A stretch of 64,000 nt of DNA from Kiritimatiellia bacterium (GCA_017531445.1 JAFXKZ010000002.1:761286-825285), one strand, 5' to 3'; positions 9,322-19,530 are shown, numbered from the stretch's first letter. Translations and numbers: made by a program. The notes: generated by a model not told the origin, from the letters alone.

Positions 9322-9406
9322 ACATGGGCGAAAGTGCCGCACAATGTCGCCGATGTTGCAGCGCACTTTCGCCCATGTTCAAGGGACGTTTCGCCGATGT
9401 TGAAAC
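9322..9406. repeat. Four-unit dispersed array A
   Basis: Four copies of the window-wide unit lie at 9322-9337 (plus form, ACATGGGCGAAAGTGC), 9347-9359, 9363-9382 and 9388-9406 (reverse forms, such as TTTCGCCGATGTTG). The first and third copies contain a perfect 16-bp inverted repeat (9322-9337 with 9363-9378). The fourth is itself palindromic at its ends (GTTTC...GAAAC). It lies between the divergent restriction-modification operon and metY. Confidence 0.85.
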
Positions 9407-9666
9407 GGGGGTGCGGCGGATCCTCAATGCCTCCCTGCTCGCGAGGGCTGCGTCCTGCGGTAATGCGCAGACAATTTGATGGGCTTTTTCTTGTGCAGTG
9501 CGGCGGCATATGTTATTATTTCGTCTAATTCTTACCGCAGTTGATCGCCTGTACCGATTTCTGACAGCATAAACGCACACATTCGGCAGAAACGGGGGTG
9601 AACCGCGCGTTGATGGCAACACCTGACAGCGACGATCACTGCAATCCAATGAAAGGGAGGCACACG

Positions 9667-10935
9667 ATGCAATTCGAGACGAAATGTGTACAAGCAGGTT
9701 GGGAACCGAAAAATGGCGAACCGCGCGTGATGCCCATCTATCAGAGCACCACTTTTAAGTTTGATTCCTCGCAACACGTTGCCGACCTCTTCGATCTGAA
9801 GGCCGCAGGGCACTTCTACACCCGGTTGAGCAATCCCACACTGGATGCCGTAGAGCAGCGCATTGCCGCACTGGAAGGCGGCGTGGGAGCCATGCTCACA
9901 AGCGCAGGTCAGGCGGCAAGCACGTTTGCCATTCTCAACCTTGCCCACAGCGGCGACCATGTGATTTCCTGCTCGGCCATCTATGGCGGCACCGTGAATC
10001 TCTTCGGGGTGACACTGGAAAAACTCGGCATCTCGTTCACCTGGCTGGAACCCGATGCCACCGATGAAGAGATCCAGGCGGCCATCCGTCCGAATACCAA
10101 AGCGATTTTCGGCGAAACGCTTGCCAATCCGGCACTGGCGATATTGGACTTGGAGCGTTGGGCCAATGTGGCACATCGCAACGGCTTGCCGTTGATTGTG
10201 GACAACACATTCCCCACGCCCTATCTTTGCCGCCCCTTTGAACACGGTGTGGATATCGTCATCCACGCGACAACAAAATATCTGGATGGACACGCCATGA
10301 GCCTGGGCGGCGTGATTGTGGACTCCGGCAATTTCGACTGGGCAGCAAGCGGACGTTTTCCGGAATTCACCACCCCCGATGCCTCCTATCACGGCTTGGT
10401 CTACACCGAAGCCTTTGGCAAGGCGGCCTACATTGTTAAAGCACGTGTGCAGTTGATGCGCGATATCGGCGCACAGGCCGCACCGATGAACGCATTCCTT
10501 TTGGGCGTTGGCATTGAGACGCTTCCCCTGCGGATGGAACGCCACAGCAGCAATGCGCTCGCCGTGGCCAAATGGCTTGCCAATCATCCCAAAGTGGAGT
10601 GGGTGCGTTATCCGGGCTTGAAAGGCGATAAATACTATCCGCTCGCGCAAAAGTATCTGCCCAAGGGAGCTTCGGGCGTGGTGGCCTTTGGCGTGAAAGG
10701 GACGCGTGCCGATGCCCAGAAGCTGATGGACAGCATGAAGCTGGCGGCCATTGTCGTCCACGTGGCAGATTCCAGAACCTGCGTCTTGCACCCGGCAAGC
10801 ATGACCCATCGTCAATTGACCGATGAGCAATTAGTCATGGCCGGTATCTCCCCCACCATGATTCGCTTCTCGGTGGGCATTGAGCACATCGACGACATTC
10901 TTGCCGACCTCGAACAAGCCTTTGCCTGCATCTGA
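9667..10935 (+). CDS. metY: O-acetylhomoserine sulfhydrylase-type PLP enzyme
   Basis: The 422-residue protein belongs to the Cys/Met-metabolism PLP family. Features are YTRLSNPTLDAVEQRIAALE, SAGQAASTFAILNL, DNTFPTPYLCRPFEHG and the PLP-lysine region HATTKYLDGHAMSLGG. Members of the MetY branch make homocysteine from O-acetylhomoserine and sulfide. The ATG at 9667 follows an AAGGGAGG site; longer upstream frames lack one. A lipoprotein gene overlaps its stop by one base. The approximately 130-nt leader may be structured. Confidence 0.9.
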   Translation: MQFETKCVQAGWEPKNGEPRVMPIYQSTTFKFDSSQHVADLFDLKAAGHFYTRLSNPTLDAVEQRIAALEGGVGAMLTSAGQAASTFAILNLAHSGDHVISCSAIYGGTVNLFGVTLEKLGISFTWLEPDATDEEIQAAIRPNTKAIFGETLANPALAILDLERWANVAHRNGLPLIVDNTFPTPYLCRPFEHGVDIVIHATTKYLDGHAMSLGGVIVDSGNFDWAASGRFPEFTTPDASYHGLVYTEAFGKAAYIVKARVQLMRDIGAQAAPMNAFLLGVGIETLPLRMERHSSNALAVAKWLANHPKVEWVRYPGLKGDKYYPLAQKYLPKGASGVVAFGVKGTRADAQKLMDSMKLAAIVVHVADSRTCVLHPASMTHRQLTDEQLVMAGISPTMIRFSVGIEHIDDILADLEQAFACI

Positions 10936-11558
10936 TGAAACCGCTGCACCGTCCACCCGTCATTCTCTTCGCCGGATGTCTTTTACTCGCCCTGCTCTGC
11001 GGATGCGCAGCCGGGCGGAGTTTGCATTCGGCCGATACGGATGACGCTAAAATCATCGTTGCGGAAGACGGCACCATTCTGGTGCATGGCGAAGCAGTGC
11101 CCCTGCGTGAATTGCATGAGGTTATCGCCGATTCCTCCACAGAACCGGACGAACTAATCGTCGTGCAGCTGCCCAAACCCTCCTCCGATGAAACGATGAA
11201 GCGGCTGATGCGGGCCATCTCCCGTGAGATGACCTTCGCACGGCACTACAAATATTCGTTCTCCACCCCGCCGCAGGCCTACACGCAGACCTTTGACAAA
11301 CGCACCGGAACGACCGAGGTTTTCGTGGACGGACGTGAAGTGCAACGGTTGGAAACCGTGGCCGAAAAAGAGGCGGAAATCCGGCGGATGCAAACCGAAG
11401 AAGCCGCTTATCAGCGCGGCACTTACGTTTCGGAAGCCGCCACGCAAAAACCCGTTGCCGTCTTCAAAGGTCGCACGGAAGAGCAGCAACAGCAGCAGAA
11501 CGAGCAGGAACGCCGGCGGAAACAGTGGCAGCAGCGTCGGCGCCCGATACGCAGATAA
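10935..11558 (+). CDS. Lipoprotein of unknown function with Gln/Arg-rich tail
   Basis: The 207-residue product has a lipoprotein signal with lipobox LLCGC near residue 24. The middle (residues about 38-80) resembles the small periplasmic fold of ExbD-type proteins: a short Asp/Ile-rich strand, an AEDGTILVHGEAVPL hairpin and a helix. The C-terminal 50 residues are charged, coiled and rich in Q and R. The start overlaps the metY stop (TGATGA), so they are probably co-transcribed. A strong terminator follows. I do not recognise the family. Confidence 0.75.
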   Translation: MKPLHRPPVILFAGCLLLALLCGCAAGRSLHSADTDDAKIIVAEDGTILVHGEAVPLRELHEVIADSSTEPDELIVVQLPKPSSDETMKRLMRAISREMTFARHYKYSFSTPPQAYTQTFDKRTGTTEVFVDGREVQRLETVAEKEAEIRRMQTEEAAYQRGTYVSEAATQKPVAVFKGRTEEQQQQQNEQERRRKQWQQRRRPIRR

Positions 11559-11585
11559 GCGTCTGCTTTCCCCTTGGTGAATCCG

Positions 11586-11619
11586 AAGCGGCGATTGTAA
11601 AGCAGAGCAATCGCCGCTT
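11586..11619 (+). terminator. Intrinsic terminator after the metY-lipoprotein pair
   Basis: A 12-bp perfect stem (AAGCGGCGATTG with its complement) has a 10-nt loop and is followed by TCATTTT. It lies 28 bp after the lipoprotein stop. Confidence 0.85.
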
Positions 11620-11691
11620 TCATTTTCCGTAACGCCCATGATACGCTCCATTTACAAGCATGGAATCTATCGGTAAAAACCCGCTATCCTC

Positions 11692-11721
11692 TTTGCAGAG
11701 AGGTAGAAAACTTGCTATAAT
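11692..11721 (+). promoter_or_regulatory. Sigma-70-type promoter for the glycosidase-like lipoprotein
   Basis: A perfect TATAAT at 11716 has the extended -10 context TTGC just before it. A TTGCAG or TTTGCA -35 lies 17-18 bp upstream. It lies 26 bp before the ATG at 11747. Confidence 0.65.
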
Positions 11722-11746
11722 AAAAGTGAAAGGAACATTGAAAACT

Positions 11747-14197
11747 ATGAAACATTTGGGAAAACTCCTGACGCTATCGGGACTCATCGCAGTGCTCGGC
11801 TGTGATGTCACGCCGCCGCTGGACGATGTCGCAGTTACGCTGAGTAATGGGCAAACCGTTGCTTTTACCCTGCCGGAATGGGAAAAGGGTTATCAAAAAG
11901 AAACGCTCAAAGGCGACCCTTCTGCCGCGCGGCTCTCTGAACGTACCGACCGCAAAGCCTATACCCTTACCACCCCCTTGTTTGACGCAAAGAGCGGATT
12001 GGAACTCACCGTTTTCACCTATCAGCACGCGACCGACTCAGGGAACTATGCACGTGCGGTCTACACGTTGAAAAACACCTCTGCCACCCCCATCGCGCTT
12101 GATCGCATCCGGCTGATTGACGAAACGATGCCTGTCGCACCGGAAGTCGTTGGCAATACCGATGGCGCAGTGCTCCTGCTGAAAGGCGATGAAGCGAAGC
12201 CGCATCTCTGGTATGCGATTGAACACCCGATGACCCGCTATGAAGTTACGCCGGGAACGGCCGGTTCCTCGCGCACCGTGGCGAAGAAAACCGACTACAC
12301 CATCGCCGATTTGACGAACGCAGGCAATCGGCGCGGCACGTTTGAAGTGCCGGTAAAGGTTACCGATGTGCCAATGTCGATGACAATTACCTATCAGAAC
12401 GGCAACCTGCGCACCGCGCTCTATGGCGTGGAAGCGATTGACCCCGCCACCGGAAATGTATTGGATGCCGATAAGCACGAAGGCACTACCGGAGGGGTTC
12501 ACAAGAAGAACGTCTACACCTTAACGAAGGTGGAAAAAGGCAGCACCGTTGTGCTCAAAGTCTATGCCGGAACGGACGGCAAAGGCTCTTCCAATGGCAC
12601 GGTAACACTCGCCGGGGCAACATTCGCCGAAGAGACCTGCGTAACTACCGCAGCAAAGGATGCCTCCGTAAAAGGTTATATCCCGATTGTCGATACGCTC
12701 CTGCCCGGTGCCACGCTCACTTACTCCTGCACCATGGGTGCATTCAAAGAGTTGTCTCAATTCCGCCGCGCCTTCAATGAATACCTGAATACCGAGCGCG
12801 CCCATCCGCATCGTATCCTGCCTCACTACAACAACTGGTATGATATGGGCATCAACCGCAACGACTTGCCGGTGGCAAAGCGTTTTACTCTTGATGAAGC
12901 GTTGACCTCCATGCGCGCTTTCCGCACGGAGCTTTGGGAAAAACGCGGCGTCTTCATCAATTCCTACCTCTGGGACGATGGCTGGGATGACTGGAATTCC
13001 CTCTGGGGCTTCAACGAGAACTTCCCGAACGGCTTCAAGGAGCTCGCCGATGAAGCGCATCTGGTGCCCGGAGCCTCTATCGGCTGTTGGATGAGTCCAT
13101 TCGGCGGTTACGGCGGATCGTATATCGGTCGCGTCAAGTATGCCAAGAAGAACGGAATCATTGACCAGAATGCCAGCGGTCTGCAACTCGCCAAGCCCAA
13201 ATATTATGCAGCATTTCGTGATCGTATCCTGCAGATGATCAACGACTACGATATGAATCTCTTCAAGTTTGACCGCATGGGATCCGGCAGCGATGCCAAC
13301 GGTGCCGCCCCCAAATACGCCGCCGATTTGCGCGCAGTGGGCGACCTGTGCGGAGAAATGCGCGCGGCCAAAAAGGATGTCTTCATCAACTGCACCGTCG
13401 GCACCTGGGCTTCACCATTCTGGTTGATGTGGTGCGACAGTATCTGGAAAGGTGATGGCGACTGCGATAAACTCGGGAGCGTCGGTACGGCTCGTCAGCA
13501 ATGGGTCACCTACCGCGACAACGTTATTCACGACCGTATCGTCTCCAAATCGCCCCTATTCCCGCTCAACTCAATGATGATGCACGGCATTCTCGTCTGT
13601 GTCTCCTCGCCTTGGAACACGATGACCGACTACAAAGGCACCGGGAAATACGAATACAAGGGCGAACGCTATGCCACCCCCACCGCGTGTGCCGATTTCG
13701 CTGCGGAGGTCTGGATGGGTGTAGCCCTCGGCACAGGGTTGCAAGAATATTACATCTCCCATAAGTTGATGAGCGACACCTGGTGGGATATCCTCGCTGA
13801 AGGTGTCAAATGGGTCAAGGCGAATGAATCCACGCTCGCCGATGCGCATTGGATTGGCGGCGACCCGGGTGGCGGCAAAGATCTGCAGAAACGCGGCAAT
13901 GAACCGAAAGATATCTACGGCTATGCCTCCCTTGGGAAGGAGAAAGGTATCGTTATGTTGCGCAACCCGTCAGGTAAACCGCAAACCATCACCGCGTCGT
14001 TGGACAATTGGTTGGAAATGCCGACGGCTCGCAAGGGTGCAACATTTACACCTGCGGTAATCTTCAACTCCACAAACGCCTATGAGAATGCCGGGAAACC
14101 GGGAGCCTTCACTCCGGCATGGCCGGCAACCACCGCGGAAGAACTCTCGTGGACGTTGCCACCCTTTACGACCTTCCTTTTTGAAGTTGCGTTCTGA
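11747..14197 (+). CDS. Alpha-galactosidase-like (GH36/melibiase-type) lipoprotein
   Basis: The 816-residue protein begins MKHLGKLLTLSG with a lipobox ending VLGC, so it is probably anchored in the outer membrane. An N-terminal beta-sandwich is followed by a (beta/alpha)8 barrel with YLWDDGWDDWN, IGCWMSPFGGYGG and LFKFDRMGSG. The Asp of FKFD fits the catalytic nucleophile of GH36/GH31-like enzymes. A C-terminal beta domain ends the protein. Close relatives are often annotated as alpha-galactosidase or enterotoxin. The substrate is uncertain, probably a host or plant galactoside. Confidence 0.7.
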   Translation: MKHLGKLLTLSGLIAVLGCDVTPPLDDVAVTLSNGQTVAFTLPEWEKGYQKETLKGDPSAARLSERTDRKAYTLTTPLFDAKSGLELTVFTYQHATDSGNYARAVYTLKNTSATPIALDRIRLIDETMPVAPEVVGNTDGAVLLLKGDEAKPHLWYAIEHPMTRYEVTPGTAGSSRTVAKKTDYTIADLTNAGNRRGTFEVPVKVTDVPMSMTITYQNGNLRTALYGVEAIDPATGNVLDADKHEGTTGGVHKKNVYTLTKVEKGSTVVLKVYAGTDGKGSSNGTVTLAGATFAEETCVTTAAKDASVKGYIPIVDTLLPGATLTYSCTMGAFKELSQFRRAFNEYLNTERAHPHRILPHYNNWYDMGINRNDLPVAKRFTLDEALTSMRAFRTELWEKRGVFINSYLWDDGWDDWNSLWGFNENFPNGFKELADEAHLVPGASIGCWMSPFGGYGGSYIGRVKYAKKNGIIDQNASGLQLAKPKYYAAFRDRILQMINDYDMNLFKFDRMGSGSDANGAAPKYAADLRAVGDLCGEMRAAKKDVFINCTVGTWASPFWLMWCDSIWKGDGDCDKLGSVGTARQQWVTYRDNVIHDRIVSKSPLFPLNSMMMHGILVCVSSPWNTMTDYKGTGKYEYKGERYATPTACADFAAEVWMGVALGTGLQEYYISHKLMSDTWWDILAEGVKWVKANESTLADAHWIGGDPGGGKDLQKRGNEPKDIYGYASLGKEKGIVMLRNPSGKPQTITASLDNWLEMPTARKGATFTPAVIFNSTNAYENAGKPGAFTPAWPATTAEELSWTLPPFTTFLFEVAF

Positions 14198-14223
14198 TTG
14201 CACTCAGGCAAGGTGCTTTCCAA

Positions 14224-14249
14224 GTGGCGGAGCGATATCGCTCCGCCAC
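14224..14249 (+). terminator. Intrinsic terminator (perfect 26-bp palindrome)
   Basis: GTGGCGGAGCGAT and its exact complement abut with no separate loop, followed by ATATTTTT. It is 27 bp after the glycosidase stop. Confidence 0.85.
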
Positions 14250-14259
14250 ATATTTTTGT

Positions 14260-14605
14260 ACCGCACGGATATGAAGCCGTAATTCACCGCAATCTCCGGC
14301 CGACAATGGCTTCCCCTGCTTCAGTGCCGCCGGTTTTGAGGCTTAATGTTGCATAACAGCGCGATTCTCTCGCTGCAAACCAGCTCCTGACATTGTTCCA
14401 CCCTGCAACACAAAAGAGCCGCAGTTCTATCCTTTCCCGTCCACGCTTCCCCGATACACGCATCGAATCTGCAATGAGTTCCCGCTGAATCCAACGCGCA
14501 AAAGGTGCGGAATAACAAACACATCTATGCCATTTACGATGTGTTCCGGCACCATACATAAAAAAACAAACAACGACTGTCACCAATCCTTCCGGCAAAG
14601 GGCAT
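14260..14605. other. No supportable gene
   Basis: This is intergenic DNA between convergent terminators. A 119-codon minus-strand frame crosses it and runs through the groEL terminator, without a ribosome-binding site or recognisable motif. Confidence 0.6.
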
Positions 14606-14611
14606 CCAAAA

Positions 14612-14644
14612 AATGCGCCTCTCCCGATATGGAAGAGACGCATT
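14612..14644 (-). terminator. groEL terminator
   Basis: Read on the minus strand, an 11-bp stem with one mismatch (AATGCGTCTCT side) has an 11-nt loop and runs into TTTTTTGG. It lies 26 bp after the groEL stop. Confidence 0.85.
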
Positions 14645-14670
14645 TATCAATAAGAACTGCAAGCAGAAGA

Positions 14671-16305
14671 TTACATCATGCCGCCCATACCGCCATCAGG
14701 CATTGCCGGAGCTGCGGTCTTGGGTTCGGGAATTTCCGTAATCATACACTCGGTCGTAAGCAGGAGACCTGCGATCGAAGCAGCATTCTGAAGTGCAGAA
14801 CGTGTCACCTTGGCAGGATCAAGCACACCGGCTTCCACCAGATCCACGAAGGCACCTGTCGCCACGTTGTAGCCATTGTTACCTTCAGCACTCTTTACCT
14901 TCTCCACGATAAGTGCAGCCTCAAGCCCCGCGTTCTGGACGAGTTGACGAAGCGGAGCTTCCATTGCACGCCCCAGAATCTCTGCGCCGATCTTTTCATC
15001 ACCGCAAAGCGATGCCGCACAATCTTCCACAGCCTTCTGGCAGCGAATCAGCGCAACGCCGCCACCGGGAACGATACCTTCTTCCACAGCAGCGCGCGTC
15101 GCATGCAGCGCATCATCCACGCGATCTTTCTTTTCCTTCATCGCAGCTTCCGTCTGTGCGCCCACCTTGATCACGGCAACACCGCCGGCAAGCTTCGCAA
15201 GGCGTTCCTGCAATTTCTCGCGGTCATAATCAGACGAGGTGGTATCAATCTGATGCTTGATTTCGGCAACGCGACCCTGGATTTCAGAAGTCTTACCGGC
15301 ACCTTCCACGATTGTGGTGCTTTCCTTGTCAATCGTTACGCGCTTTGCCGTACCGAGTTGATCCACAGTTACGGACTCCAACTTGATGCCGAGATCTTCG
15401 GAAATCACCTGACCACCGGTAAGAATCGCGATATCCTTGAGCATCTCTTTACGACGGTCACCAAAGCCGGGAGCCTTCACTGCGCAGATCTGCAAGGTGC
15501 CACGAAGCTTATTCACCACGAGTGTTGCGAGGGCTTCGCCTTCCACATCTTCTGCGATAATGAGAAGCGGACGGCCATTCTTGGCAACGCCCTGGAGGAG
15601 CGGAAGCATATCATTCAGGTTGGAAATCTTCTTCTCATAGATGAGAATGTAAGGATTGTCCAACACGCATTCCATGCTTTCTGCGGCGGTTACAAAGTAA
15701 GGGCTGAGGTAACCTTTGTCAAACTGCATTCCCTCCACCACGTCCGAGGTCATCTCGGTCGTCTTGCCATCTTCAACGGTAATCGTGCCGTCTTTGCCCA
15801 CCTTATCCATTGCATCTGCGATGATCGCACCGATTTCGGTATCCCCATTTGCAGAGATTGTCGCCACCTGAGCAACTTCTTCATTGGTGGAAACGGGCTT
15901 GGCAAGTGCGGCAATCGCTGCCACTGCTGCCGCGGCTGCTTTATCAATACCACGCTTCACAGCTTGAGGATTGGCCCCGGCAGTAACATTCTTCAAGCCT
16001 TCACGATAAATCGCTTCGCCGAGAATCGTAGCGGTCGTGGTACCATCACCTGCCACATCATTGGTCTTGGAGGCGACTTCACGCACCATCTGTGCGCCCA
16101 TGTTTTCAAAGGGGTCAGGAAGTTCGATTTCCTTGGCCACCGAAACACCATCCTTCGTAATCTGCGGCGAACCAAACTTCTTATCAATGATCACATTGCG
16201 ACCGGAAGGACCAAGCGTTGTTGCCACAGCCTGTGCCAACTTGCTGACGCCATTGAGAATCGCTTGACGGGCATCGCCCTCATACTTCATTTGCTTTGCG
16301 GACAT
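14671..16305 (-). CDS. groEL: Chaperonin GroEL (60 kDa)
   Basis: The 544-residue protein starts [15 protein letters not shown] behind AAAGGAA and ends with the typical GGMGGMM tail. Diagnostic segments are [29 protein letters not shown] and [12 protein letters not shown]. It forms the double-ring cage that folds cytosolic proteins with GroES. It lies 36 bp after groES in the same direction and is the last gene of a dnaK-groES-groEL run. Confidence 0.98.
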   Translation of the reverse strand: MSAKQMKYEGDARQAILNGVSKLAQAVATTLGPSGRNVIIDKKFGSPQITKDGVSVAKEIELPDPFENMGAQMVREVASKTNDVAGDGTTTATILGEAIYREGLKNVTAGANPQAVKRGIDKAAAAAVAAIAALAKPVSTNEEVAQVATISANGDTEIGAIIADAMDKVGKDGTITVEDGKTTEMTSDVVEGMQFDKGYLSPYFVTAAESMECVLDNPYILIYEKKISNLNDMLPLLQGVAKNGRPLLIIAEDVEGEALATLVVNKLRGTLQICAVKAPGFGDRRKEMLKDIAILTGGQVISEDLGIKLESVTVDQLGTAKRVTIDKESTTIVEGAGKTSEIQGRVAEIKHQIDTTSSDYDREKLQERLAKLAGGVAVIKVGAQTEAAMKEKKDRVDDALHATRAAVEEGIVPGGGVALIRCQKAVEDCAASLCGDEKIGAEILGRAMEAPLRQLVQNAGLEAALIVEKVKSAEGNNGYNVATGAFVDLVEAGVLDPAKVTRSALQNAASIAGLLLTTECMITEIPEPKTAAPAMPDGGMGGMM

Positions 16306-16340
16306 GATTCTATTTCCTTTTGTAAAAGCGTTGAACAAAC

Positions 16341-16634
16341 TTAACCGAGAATACCGAGCAAGTCATCCGAACGGACAATCTGATAGACCGTACCATCCAA
16401 CTTCACTTCGGTGCCACCATACTTCGGCAACAAGACCGTATCGCCCGGCTTTACATCGAAGGGCACTTCCTTGCCGTCTTTATCGCGCTTGATACCCACT
16501 GCGATGACGGTGCCTTCCATCGGTTTTTCTTTGGCGGTGTCGGGAATGATAATGCCGCCACGTGTAACTTCTTTTTCTTCCTTAGGCTGCACGAGAACAC
16601 GATCGCCAAGAGGACGGATATTGGGAGTAGACAT
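16341..16634 (-). CDS. groES: Co-chaperonin GroES (10 kDa)
   Basis: The 97-residue protein has [12 protein letters not shown], the mobile-loop segment [17 protein letters not shown] and a GTVIAVG strand, all typical of GroES, the lid of the GroEL cage. The ATG at 16634 has a GAAAGGAAA site. No CIRCE element was seen ahead of it. Confidence 0.97.
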   Translation of the reverse strand: MSTPNIRPLGDRVLVQPKEEKEVTRGGIIIPDTAKEKPMEGTVIAVGIKRDKDGKEVPFDVKPGDTVLLPKYGGTEVKLDGTVYQIVRSDDLLGILG

Positions 16635-16676
16635 TTGATTTTCCTTTCTTAAAAATGAGATGTAAAATAGAAGTCT

Positions 16677-16707
16677 GCGCTCCGACAGGTCGCTCCTGTC
16701 AGAGCGC
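16677..16707 (-). terminator. Hairpin between dnaK and groES
   Basis: A 13-bp stem with one mismatch (GCGCTCTGACAGG side on the minus strand) lies 10 bp after the dnaK stop and 43 bp before the groES start. It lacks a strong T-run, so it may attenuate or process the dnaK-groESL transcript. Confidence 0.6.
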
Positions 16708-16717
16708 ACGGGATGAA

Positions 16718-18610
16718 TCAGTTCATCTTGAAGTCGGCATCGACCACATCATCGCCGGGCTTCGTTTCGGTTCCGGCACTTTCCGCACCGGGCTGTGCGC
16801 CCGCTGCCGCATCTGCTCCGGGCTGCTGATACATTGCCGCACCAGCCGTCTGAAGAATCTGCATCAACGCATCCTGCTTTGCTTTGATTGTGGCATTATC
16901 CGTGCCCTTCAAGGCTTCCTTGAGGTCGTTAATCGCCGTTTCAATCTGCGTTTTGGTCTCTGCCGGGATCTTGTCTCCGTTTTCTTTGACCATCTTCTCA
17001 GCCTGATACGCCATCTGTTCGGCCTGATTGCGCGTTTCTACTGCCGCCTTGCGCTCTTCGTCTTCCTTCGCATACTTTTCGGCGTCGGCGCGCATCTTTT
17101 CGATTTCGTCCTTGGAAAGCCCCGAAGAGGCGGTGATGGTAATCTTCTGCTCCTTGCCCGACCCCTTATCCTTTGCCGTTACGTTCAGGATACCGTTCGG
17201 GTCGATATCAAAGGTCACTTCGATTTGAGGAACGCCGCGCGGTGCCGGAGGAATACCTTCCAGATTGAAGCGGCCGAGAAGTTTGTTATCTGCAGCCATC
17301 TTGCGCTCTCCCTGGAACACCTTGATTTCCACGCCAGGCTGATTGTCCACAGCCGTCGAGAAGGTTTCCGACTTTTTGCAGGGGATCGTGGTATTACGTT
17401 CAATGAGCGGCGTCGCCACACCACCGAGCGTTTCGATGGAAAGCGTCAGCGGTGTCACATCGAGCAAGAGCACGTCTTTCACGTCACCTTTAAGGATACC
17501 GCCCTGAATTGCGGCACCCATTGCCACCACTTCATCCGGATTGACGCCCTTATGAGGCTCCTTCCCGAAGATTTCCTTTGCCTTTTCCTGCAAACGGGGC
17601 ATACGCGTCTGTCCGCCCACGAGCACCACTTCATCTACGGAAGAGACGCCTGCATCGGCCATGCACTTGCGGCAGGGCCCCACCGTACGCTCCACGAGTC
17701 CATCGGCAAGCTGCTCCAGCTTTGCGCGCGAAAGCTGCTTGTTCAGATGCTTCGGGCCGGTCGCATCCATCGTAATAAACGGCAGATTGATATCACAGGT
17801 CTGCGCACTGGACAGCTCGATCTTTGCCTTTTCTGCGGCCTCTTTGATGCGCTGAATTGCCTGCGTATCGCGGGAGAGATCAATCCCGGTCTCGGCCTTG
17901 AATTCAGCAAAGAGCCAGTTCATCACCGCCTGGTCAACATCATCGCCGCCCAGCTGCGTATCACCATTGGTTGCTTTCACTTCAAAAACGCCATCGCCGA
18001 TATCCAACACCGAGATATCAAAGGTGCCGCCACCGAAGTCATACACCGCAATCTTCTCGTCTTTCTTCTTGTCCAGACCATACGCGAGCGAAGCGGCCGT
18101 CGGCTCGTTGATGATACGCAGCACTTCCAAGCCCGCAATCTTACCGGCATCCTTCGTTGCCTGACGCTGCGAGTCGTTGAAATACGCCGGCACCGTGATG
18201 ATCGCCTGCGTCACAGGTTCACCCAACCGCATCTCCGCATCGGCTTTCAACTTTGCCAGAATCATTGCCGAGATTTCCGGCGGCGAATAGGTCTTGTCGC
18301 CCACCTTGATAGCCGCATCGCCATTGGCTGCACGCGTCACTTCATAGGGCACCATCGCAATTTCGCTCTGCATTTCATCAAACTTGCGTCCCATGAAACG
18401 CTTCACCGAATAAATCGTCCCTTTCGGATTCATCACTGCCTGACGCTTTGCCGGCAACCCGACCAAACGTTCACCATTTGCCGTAAAAGCCACAATCGAG
18501 GGCGTGGTGCGCTGTCCTTCTGCATTTTCGAGCACACGGGCTTCGCCGCCTTCCATCACAGCCATACACGAATTGGTCGTACCCAAGTCAATACCAAGAA
18601 TCTTACTCAT
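16718..18610 (-). CDS. dnaK: Chaperone DnaK (Hsp70)
   Basis: The 630-residue protein starts [15 protein letters not shown] and contains [34 protein letters not shown] and a substrate-binding domain with [14 protein letters not shown]. The disordered tail ends [11 protein letters not shown], close to the usual EEVKD-like end. The start has AAAGGAAA upstream. dnaJ and grpE are not adjacent. A sigma-54-like sequence lies about 50 bp upstream of the start. Confidence 0.98.
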   Translation of the reverse strand: MSKILGIDLGTTNSCMAVMEGGEARVLENAEGQRTTPSIVAFTANGERLVGLPAKRQAVMNPKGTIYSVKRFMGRKFDEMQSEIAMVPYEVTRAANGDAAIKVGDKTYSPPEISAMILAKLKADAEMRLGEPVTQAIITVPAYFNDSQRQATKDAGKIAGLEVLRIINEPTAASLAYGLDKKKDEKIAVYDFGGGTFDISVLDIGDGVFEVKATNGDTQLGGDDVDQAVMNWLFAEFKAETGIDLSRDTQAIQRIKEAAEKAKIELSSAQTCDINLPFITMDATGPKHLNKQLSRAKLEQLADGLVERTVGPCRKCMADAGVSSVDEVVLVGGQTRMPRLQEKAKEIFGKEPHKGVNPDEVVAMGAAIQGGILKGDVKDVLLLDVTPLTLSIETLGGVATPLIERNTTIPCKKSETFSTAVDNQPGVEIKVFQGERKMAADNKLLGRFNLEGIPPAPRGVPQIEVTFDIDPNGILNVTAKDKGSGKEQKITITASSGLSKDEIEKMRADAEKYAKEDEERKAAVETRNQAEQMAYQAEKMVKENGDKIPAETKTQIETAINDLKEALKGTDNATIKAKQDALMQILQTAGAAMYQQPGADAAAGAQPGAESAGTETKPGDDVVDADFKMN

Positions 18611-18660
18611 TGTTCATTTCCTTTCATCGCGGAACATCCGCTGGTTACGCCCCTTTACTT

Positions 18661-18676
18661 ACAAGCACCGTGCCAA
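18661..18676 (-). promoter_or_regulatory. Sigma-54-like promoter sequence upstream of dnaK
   Basis: On the minus strand the sequence reads TTGGCACGGTGCTTGT, close to the RpoN consensus TGGCACG-N4-TTGC. GG and GT are 10 bp apart where GG-N10-GC is expected. It lies 51 bp before the dnaK ATG. Further TGGCAC-type motifs lie at 18726, 18768 (opposite strand) and 18784. Confidence 0.4.
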
Positions 18677-18789
18677 TTACAAATGAACCTGTAAAAAATC
18701 CGTTTTCGACCCCTTTTTCACCGTTTTGGCACAAATCATGCCATGCAGTTTTCTTCAAACCGTGCCACTTTTATGACACAGTTGGCACA

Positions 18790-19190
18790 AAAATCACCTC
18801 CGCGCAACCTCCAAGCCCTTCCCCTCTTCAGTCTCTGCTCTCCCGGCTTCCGGAGTGTGACCCTCCCCCTCCTTTCCGGGCATCAGGCGACACTCTCCAC
18901 GCGAAAAACATTTCCCTGCGAAACAAGTTACCGCCATTTCTTGCAAAAAATGAAATCCCCACCGGAACAACCCGACCGGCAAAGCAGATAAAACGTTTTC
19001 CCGCCGGCAATGCTTCTGCTTACAAGAATTGACGGAAGCCGCTCAACGATTCGGAAATTATTGAAATGAAGTTTTGCCACGCTTCTGCGTTTTGCGAATA
19101 TTTTTTTTGTAAAAACGCCAGCCGGACGCCAACTGTTTTTCCAATAAAAAAACTGCAACTGTTGTTTCAACAACCTTTGCAGTCTTTTCT
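18790..19190. other. No supportable gene
   Basis: This is the gene-free DNA upstream of the dnaK regulatory region, ending at tRNA-Ala. The short frames here look spurious, with no motif or ribosome-binding site. Confidence 0.6.
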
Positions 19191-19193
19191 ATA

Positions 19194-19269
19194 TGGTGGA
19201 GCGAAGGGGATTCGAACCCCTGACCCCCACGTTGCGAACGTGATGCTCTACCAACTGAGCTACCGCCCC
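19194..19269 (-). tRNA. tRNA-Ala (anticodon CGC), CCA encoded
   Basis: The minus strand folds into a complete cloverleaf: GGGGCGG acceptor, GCTCAGTTGGTAGAGC D arm, anticodon loop TTCGCAA (CGC), TTCGAAT T loop and an encoded CCA. The G3-U70 wobble pair, the alanine identity element, is present. Confidence 0.96.
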
Positions 19270-19286
19270 ATATGAAAGTTGTGCGT

Positions 19287-19316
19287 ATGGTAGCAAATCC
19301 AAAGATTAAAACGCAA
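19287..19316 (-). promoter_or_regulatory. Promoter of tRNA-Ala
   Basis: On the minus strand: TTGCGT, an 18-bp spacer, then TACCAT, with TTTGC immediately before the -10 as in other promoters of this window. It lies 18 bp upstream of the tRNA 5' end. Confidence 0.6.
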
Positions 19317-19445
19317 GCACTATTTTTCAGAATCGCCTTTACCGCAGAGGAACGGGCGTTTGCACACCGGATTTCGCCTATTGCAGGGAGCCTTCCGCTG
19401 CACTTCCGGCAACCGATTATTCACGCCCGTGGGACAGCCTTTCGG

Positions 19446-19530
19446 ACTTCGCCCATGTTGAAGTGCGATCTCGGCGAAACGCGCAAGCAACATGGGCAAA
19501 GTCTGAAGCGAAGATCGCCCATCTTGAAAA
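19446..19530. repeat. Four-unit dispersed array B
   Basis: Units lie at 19446-19464 (ACTTCGCCCATGTTGAAGT, self-complementary at its ends), 19470-19480 (plus form, short), 19487-19503 (GCAACATGGGCAAAGTC) and 19513-19530 (GATCGCCCATCTTGAAAA). Units 1 and 3 pair with each other. The array lies between tRNA-Ala and the thyX-like gene. Confidence 0.8.

Noticed and set aside
14284..14643. 119-codon minus-strand frame before the groEL terminator
   Set aside because: Runs through the terminator hairpin, lacks a ribosome-binding site and has no recognisable family.
14527..18694. Very long plus-strand frames (over 600 codons) opposite groEL and dnaK
   Set aside because: They are antisense shadows of highly biased, GC-rich coding sequence; products are His/Arg/Cys-rich with no domain.
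16300..18700. CIRCE operator (TTAGCACTC-N9-GAGTGCTAA) before dnaK or groES
   Set aside because: No such inverted repeat was found in either upstream region.
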